NCBI GenBank assembly: GCA_964421875.1
Contig: CAYQZD010000109.1
Span: 1 to 12,275, forward strand
Length of the DNA: 12,275 nt
Direction of reading: 5' to 3'
From: CAYQZD01 sp964421875
GTDB taxonomy: Bacteria > Electryoneota > Tariuqbacteria > Tariuqbacterales > Tariuqbacteraceae
Positions 8,376-12,275 of the stretch are shown piece by piece. Made by a program: the position numbers and the translations under genes. The notes under the pieces are model-generated. The model was given only the letters and a program-made list of their open reading frames with translations, ran no database searches and was not told the DNA's origin. Position 1 is the stretch's first letter; each line of letters starts with the position of its first letter.

Positions 8376-8397
8376 AGCCAAATTCGATTAGATTCAA
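8369..8397 (-). promoter_or_regulatory. Promoter of the Cys-rich gene / ccsA
   Basis: On the minus strand, TTGAAT (8397-8392) and TATCTT (8374-8369) are separated by exactly 17 bases, a good sigma-70-like spacing. The predicted transcript starts near 8362, about 28 bases before the ATG at 8334, and includes the GAGGAA ribosome binding site. Confidence 0.55.
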
Positions 8398-8474
8398 ATT
8401 CTGAAATGAAAACCTGATTTCTGTCCAAGAAAAGGCTCTCGTCTGAACCGTATTATAGTTACCTATGTTGGTAT

Positions 8475-8504
8475 GCATTCCTACGCGGGAGCGTGGGGAA
8501 CGAG
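8475..8504. repeat. REP-like palindromic intergenic element
   Basis: The element starts GCATTCCTACGCGGGAGC and ends GTGGGGAACGAG. Its arms pair as TTCC-tACGC / GCGT-gGGAA around a short loop. The reverse strand, beginning CTCGTTCCCCACGCTCC, strongly resembles a class of short dispersed repeats found in many environmental bacteria. It lies in the 214-base gap (8335-8548) between the Cys-rich gene's start and the terminator of the first beta-helix gene. Apart from the promoter and dyad, I see nothing else in that gap. Confidence 0.6.
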
Positions 8505-8548
8505 AAAAGCATATTGAAGATACTTGCTTAGGAAAACGTTAGAGACAT

Positions 8549-8575
8549 AAAAAAGCCCCGCCGAAGCGGGGCTTT
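8549..8575 (-). terminator. Rho-independent terminator of beta-helix copy 1
   Basis: Read on the minus strand, AAAGCCCCGC and GCGGGGCTTT form a perfect 10-bp stem capped by a C(UUCG)G tetraloop and run into a U-tract. It starts 22 bases after the stop codon of copy 1. The same hairpin occurs at 10355-10383 and 12221-12249. Confidence 0.95.
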
Positions 8576-8596
8576 GATTGAAAACAGTGGAAGTTA

Positions 8597-10165
8597 TCAT
8601 TTGACCAGAAGCAGTTTTTGAGTTTGATTCAAACCCTTCGCCTGTAAACGGGCGAAATAGACGCCGCTGGAAAGGCCGCCGGCGTCGAAAACGACTTGAT
8701 GGGAACCGGCGGGATGCCAGCCCTGCGCCAGTCGGGCTACTTCCTTGCCCCGCACATCGTAGATTACCAGAGAAACGCTGCCGGACTCAGATAAAGTATA
8801 GGTCAGACGCGTTTCGGGATTGAAAGGATTGGGATAAGCCGACAGCAGACCGTATTCGGAAACGGTGGATACTTCATTATCCCAGCCGTAAACACTCCAG
8901 CCCTGGTTATGGTTGGGAGCGGAGCCATCGTCGGTCAGCTTCATAAAGGGAACCTCATCCGAATCCACCACACTATCGGGGAGGAATCCGACCTTCCCCA
9001 CCAGATAGAGGAAACCTGAGGGGCAAGATGACGGAATATACTGAGTTAAGGTGCGGGTTATAGCGCCGCCCACCGGTATAACCAGACCGGAACGGCTCAT
9101 TACGGGGCCGTACGTATTACCGTTGGGAAGAATAATATCGACCCAGGCGTCGAAAGAGTAAGGTTCAGGATAGTTGCTGGTGACTTCAGCGTCATAACTG
9201 AAACTGCCGCCGCCAGCGGGAATGATGATGCAGGAGCTATGGGAAGTCAATTCGATGAATACCGGGCACTGGAAGAAATAGAAAGCGCCCTGGTCGCGGA
9301 TAGTGGCGTCGGGGTCGAGCAGTGTGGTATCCCCGGCGTCGATGCAGGGGGAATCATCCCGCAGGTTGTAGTCGCCGGTATAGGGACTCACCAGACGCGG
9401 GTCGAGCATAATGTTGAAGTAGCGGTCGCAGGGGTCGCCGTTGCGGTTAGTGGTGGTTACAGACCCGGCGCCTGTAGGTGTGCCATTCCCGTTGAAATTA
9501 CCGCCGGTAAGAGTGTAAACACAGTTATACATAATTTGGGGAGAGGTTCCTGTGGTTGCGCAGTAGATCCCACCGCCGTAGTTGTCTCAACCGCCGCCGT
9601 CAGCGGTATTACCGCTGATAATGCAGGAATTAATCACCAGGTTGGAATTTCCCACATAGATACCGCCCCCGTAGTCAGCGTCATTGTAGCAAATAGAACA
9701 GTTCTGGATGGTAGGATTGCCGTTAGTAACGTAAAACCCTCCGCCGTAATTTGAGCTAATGTTGTTTGAAATTACGCAATACCTGAAGGTCGGACTGGAG
9801 TTAGTAATACAGACACCTGCGCCATTAGAGTAGGAACCGTTTTTGATAGTGAAACCGGACACCACAGAAGCTGCGGTTTCACCGCTGTGGAAAAAGAATC
9901 CCGTCCCGCTTCTTTCGCAGTCGATGATGCAGTTTTCGGGACCGTTTGCCGACATCAGCACTATGTCACGGCCGCCGAAATTCAGATTCTTGTTGGCGGA
10001 GCCGGTGTAGGTTCCGTCAGTGACAAGGACGGTGTCGCCGCTAATGGCGGCGTTGATGCCCGACTGGATAGTAGTCCAGGGCTGGCTTGGTCCCACGGGA
10101 ATAACGGTGGCGAAAGCCAAGCCGGGAACCAGCGCCAGAGTGAGAATAATGGAAATACCCCTCAT
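8597..10165 (-). CDS. Secreted beta-helix protein with T9SS-type tail, copy 1, in-frame TGA at codon 193
   Basis: Read through one TGA (9587-9589), this is a 522-residue exported protein. It has a signal peptide (cleavage probably after AFA, residue ~19), then a right-handed parallel beta-helix to about residue 290 with Pmp-like GGG(I/F)Y and SPTF..C repeats. This closes with DPRLVSPYTGDYNL...SPCIDAGD. An Ig-like middle region spans ~300-410, and from ~441 comes a FlgD/T9SS type A-like C-terminal domain (AYPNPFNPETRLTYTLSES to LLLVK). The ATG at 10165 has AAGAGGT five bases upstream. Without readthrough the product is 192 residues and lacks the sorting tail. No start codon with a ribosome binding site precedes the second part. 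The gene ends TGA-TAA. Copy 2 has identical length and the TGA at the same codon. I favour recoding (Sec or another residue), with an inherited nonsense mutation as the alternative. The biochemical function is unknown. Confidence 0.75.
9560..9589 (-). promoter_or_regulatory. In-frame UGA with SECIS-like hairpin, copy 1
   Basis: The UGA occupies 9589-9587. Eleven bases later GCGGU and ACUGC (9576-9572 and 9564-9560) pair, including one G-U wobble, around the loop GGGAUCU. The loop starts 16 nt after the UGA and opens with G, within the range I recall for bacterial SECIS elements. The hairpin is short, and the lower stem present in copy 2 is not seen here. The coding constraint of the GGGIYCA motif could produce part of this by chance. 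Confidence 0.45.
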
Positions 10166-10177
10166 GATAGACCTCTT
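10166..10177 (-). promoter_or_regulatory. Ribosome binding site of beta-helix copy 1
   Basis: AAGAGGT (10177-10171) lies five bases before the ATG at 10165 and fixes the start of the signal peptide. Confidence 0.8.
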
Positions 10178-10253
10178 GAGTAGTTTGAAATGGTAAGGAT
10201 TGTCAGTCGGAGTGATTTATTGTAATTGAAAATATTCTGTTCTACCAATTGAT

Positions 10254-10282
10254 AGTATACAATATATAAATCAAAGATGCAA
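10254..10282 (-). promoter_or_regulatory. Promoter of beta-helix copy 1
   Basis: TTGCAT (10282-10277), a 17-base spacer and TATACT (10259-10254) make a near-consensus sigma-70-type promoter on the minus strand. The leader would be about 82 bases. Copy 2 has the same -35 box, the same spacing and nearly the same leader length. Both leaders also share CGACTGAyAAT, ending at 10199 here, 45-46 bases before each start codon. Confidence 0.7.
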
Positions 10283-10354
10283 GAGATAATTGCACTTTTT
10301 TGTGTAACATTAAAGCTTCAATCAACCGAATTACATTACCTCAATCTCACGTAT

Positions 10355-10383
10355 AAAAAAAAGCCCCGCCGAAGCGGGGCTTT
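10355..10383 (-). terminator. Rho-independent terminator of beta-helix copy 2
   Basis: This is the same 10-bp stem with C(UUCG)G cap as at 8549-8575, here followed by an eight-base U-run on the minus strand. It separates copy 2 from the promoter of copy 1, so each copy is its own transcription unit. Confidence 0.95.
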
Positions 10384-10405
10384 GATGGGATAACAGTGGA
10401 AGTTA

Positions 10406-11974
10406 TTATTTGACCAGAAACAGTTTTTGGGTTCGATTCAAATCCTTAGCCTGCAAACGAGCAAAATAGACGCCGCTGGAAAGACCGCTGGCGTCGAAGG
10501 TGACTTGATGGGAACCGGCGAAATGCCAGCCCTGGGCCAAACGGGCGATTTCCTTGCCACTCACATCGAAAACCACCAGTGAAGCGGTTCCTGACTCAGA
10601 TAGAGTATAGGTCAAATGAGTCTGGGGGTTGAAGGGATTGGGATAAGCCGACAGCAAACCGTATGTAGATACGGCAGACACTTCGTCATCCCAGCCGTAA
10701 ACATTCCAGCCCTGATTGTGGCTGGGAGCGGAGCCGTCGTCCATCAGCTTCATAAAGGGAATCTCGTCCGAATCCACAACACTGTCGGGAAGGAATCCGA
10801 CCTTCCCCACCAGATACAGGAATCCGGAGGGGCAAGCTGACGGAACATACTGACTCAAAGTGCGGGTCAAAACACCGCCCACCGGAATGACCATATTAGA
10901 GCGACTCATTATCGGACCATATACATTGCCGCTGGGAAGAATGACATCGACCCAGGCGTCGAAGGTGTAGGGATCGTGATAGTTGCTGGTGAGCTCAGCG
11001 TCATAACTGAAACTGCCGCCGCCTCCGGGAATGATGATACAGGAGCTGTGGGGAGTCAATTCTATCAACACCGGGCGCTGGAAGAAGTAAAGCGCGCCCT
11101 GGTCGCGGTAAGTGCCGTCGGGATCCATCTCTAAACGCTCATCTCCGGCGTCGATACAGGGTGAGTCTTCCTGCAGGTTGTAATCCCCGTTAATTGGATT
11201 TACCAGGCGCGGATCAAGAACAAGATTGTAGAATTGGTCGCAGGGGTCGCCGTTGCGGTTAGTGGTCGTAGCTACTCCCATACCGTAGGGGATGCCGGAG
11301 CCATAGAGATTTTCGACGCTTTGAAATATGTCGTTGTAAGTGATCTGAGGATTAGTTCCGGCTGTCGCGCAGTAGATCCCACTGCCATGGCAGCCTCAAC
11401 AACCGTCGAGCACGTTTCCGGCTATGATGCAGGAGTTGACGATTAAGTCGGAGTTTGCGGCATAAATCCCTCCGCCATACTTGGCTGCATTACCGTAAAT
11501 CGTGCAGTTTTCAAAGGTGGGACTGCAATTGGCGATATATGCTGCGCCGCCATAGCTGGCAGAGCTTAAGTTGCCGGCTATGATACAACGCTTGAAGGTG
11601 GGATTGGAATTGACAATGTTGACTCCGCCCCCCATAGTGTTAGAGCCATTTATAACGGTTATACCAACAACTTGGGTTTGGCTCGTTTCACCGCTGTGGA
11701 AGTAAAAACCACGCCCGCTATTTTCACAGTCGATGACGCAGTTCTCGGGACCTGTTTCCGACATCAGGACAATATTCCTTCCGGCAAAATCCAGGTTTTT
11801 GTTGCCGGAGCCGGTGTAAACGCCGTCTTCCACAATGACCGTGTCGCCGCTGACAGTGGCGTTTATACCCGCTTGGATGGTAGTCCAGGGCTGATTCGGG
11901 CCCACGTGAATGGTAGCCGCAAAGGTTAAGCCGGAGATGAGCATCAGCGCAAGAAGTATTGAAATGCCCCTCAT
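10406..11974 (-). CDS. Secreted beta-helix protein with T9SS-type tail, copy 2, in-frame TGA at codon 193
   Basis: This is a paralogue of the neighbouring gene and, read through the TGA at 11396-11398, also exactly 522 residues. It has the same layout: signal peptide ending near TFA, beta-helix repeats (MGGGVNIVNSNPTF, YGGAAYIANCSPTF, YGGGIYAANSD), the DPRLVNPINGDYNL closing segment, an Ig-like middle, and a sorting tail from AYPNPFNPQTHLTYTLSES to LFLVK. Around the TGA it reads DGC-UGA-GCHGSGIYC, so the site is Cys-rich here, whereas copy 1 has DGGG-UGA-DNYGGGIYC. Differences from copy 1 in the second half are mostly conservative (V/I, D/E, S/T), suggesting continued selection after the TGA. 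The first Met downstream of the TGA is at residue 232, not at the position seen in copy 1, so a separate second gene is unlikely. The ATG at 11974 has AAGGAG seven bases upstream. The final stop is TAA-TAA. Confidence 0.75.
11360..11398 (-). promoter_or_regulatory. In-frame UGA with SECIS-like two-part hairpin, copy 2
   Basis: The UGA is at 11398-11396. The upper stem GCAGU/ACUGC (11385-11381 and 11373-11369) is fully Watson-Crick around the loop GGGAUCU. An outer stem GGCUG/CAGCC (11395-11391 and 11364-11360) starts directly after the UGA. Compared with copy 1, the middle pair of the upper stem changes from G-U to A-U, keeping the structure. The loop begins 16 nt after the UGA. An alternative local fold, the CTGCCATGGCAG palindrome, competes with it. 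Confidence 0.5.
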
Positions 11975-11987
11975 TTATTAACTCCTT
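11975..11987 (-). promoter_or_regulatory. Ribosome binding site of beta-helix copy 2
   Basis: AAGGAG lies seven bases before the ATG at 11974, a near-ideal Shine-Dalgarno site confirming the start. Confidence 0.85.
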
Positions 11988-12062
11988 GTAAGATTAGTAA
12001 TATTGAGAATTATCAGTCGAGGTAATACATTTTGATTAATGCATAGCTTCACCGTAATGCGA

Positions 12063-12091
12063 AATATACTACATAAAAACAATAGATGCAA
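12063..12091 (-). promoter_or_regulatory. Promoter of beta-helix copy 2
   Basis: TTGCAT (12091-12086), 17 bases, then TATATT (12068-12063) on the minus strand. The leader is about 82 bases and contains CGACTGATAAT, matching the leader of copy 1. Sequence upstream of the -35 box is very AT-rich, as in a UP element. Apart from this promoter and the next terminator, the gap 11988-12220 shows nothing I can name. Confidence 0.7.
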
Positions 12092-12220
12092 ATAAATGTA
12101 TAAATTTCAACAATTGAATTAATAGAACTTTACATAGACAAGAAAAATAATCTGTTATTACCTCTTTAGTCAGCTTAAGACTGATTATGAAAAACCGTCA
12201 AGAAAGTTGTCGGTGACCGC

Positions 12221-12249
12221 AAAAAAAAGCCCCGCCGAAGCGGGGCTTT
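12221..12249 (-). terminator. Rho-independent terminator of a third array member
   Basis: The hairpin is identical to that at 10355-10383, including the eight-base U-run. It must serve a minus-strand gene whose coding region lies beyond base 12275. Confidence 0.93.
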
Positions 12250-12275
12250 GATGGGATAACAGTGGAAGTTATTAT
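12250..12275 (-). other. 3' fringe of a third beta-helix paralogue
   Basis: These 26 bases are identical to 10384-10409, the end of copy 2. By that match, the TTA at 12272-12274 is the TAA stop codon of a third gene, of which one further base is visible. Together with the terminator, 55 consecutive bases are identical between the two places, so the array probably extends to the right. Confidence 0.7.

Noticed and set aside
9580..9591. Hairpin GTTG-AGA-CAAC containing the TGA of copy 1
   Set aside because: It is absent in copy 2, so it is probably chance; only the hairpin 11 bases downstream is shared.
9239..9754. A 171-codon plus-strand open frame rich in Val/Ala/Gly
   Set aside because: It is a shadow of the beta-helix gene on the other strand; its repetitive composition reflects the opposite-strand Gly/Asn repeats.
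8597..11974. Four separate genes instead of two read-through genes
   Set aside because: The halves are in the same frame, the second halves have no ribosome binding site, their first Met codons fall at different positions, and neither second half has a signal peptide although it carries an export-sorting tail.
1..12275. Genome-wide reassignment of TGA to a sense codon
   Set aside because: About 2,500 codons of the other genes contain no in-frame TGA and their tryptophans use TGG. The Cys-rich gene also ends in TGA. Only the two codon-193 sites stand out.

Overview
The window looks like a piece of a Gram-negative bacterial genome, probably a little-cultured lineage of the FCB type (Zixibacteria/KSB1/Marinimicrobia-like). 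This placement is an inference from protein style: a protease/beta-propeller/outer-membrane-barrel fusion, and secreted beta-helix proteins ending in a T9SS-type sorting domain. All supported genes are on the minus strand, so transcription runs right to left.

Left part (1-4769): an apparent operon, read from 4769 downward. It holds a 1064-residue secreted protein (HExxH peptidase-like domain, WD40-like propeller, C-terminal outer-membrane barrel), then mlaE (lipid ABC permease) and mlaF (its ATPase, cut by the window edge). Its theme is outer-membrane biogenesis and lipid asymmetry.

Middle (4770-8548): a B12-binding radical SAM gene of clearly lower GC, bracketed by two related ~57-bp direct repeats. 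It is followed to the right by a ccsA-type cytochrome c assembly gene with an extra membrane block, then a 60-residue Cys-rich protein with a good promoter whose -10 box overlaps a perfect inverted repeat. A REP-like palindrome lies at 8475-8504.

Right part (8549-12275): a tandem array of paralogous secreted beta-helix proteins. Two copies are complete, and the last 55 bases of the window match the 3' end of a third. Each complete copy has its own TTGCAT-17-TATAyT promoter, a good ribosome binding site and a C(UUCG)G terminator. Each copy is exactly 523 codons including the stop, and each carries an in-frame TGA at exactly codon 193.

Main discovery candidate: the codons around that TGA have diverged between the copies while the TGA itself, the reading frame and the downstream protein are kept. 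In both copies a 5-bp hairpin with apical loop GGGAUCU begins 11 nt after the UGA, with one A-U to G-U change that keeps pairing. This geometry resembles a bacterial SECIS element. The working hypothesis is a family of exported, selenocysteine-containing (or otherwise UGA-recoded) beta-helix proteins. Programmed readthrough and an inherited nonsense mutation are the main alternatives.
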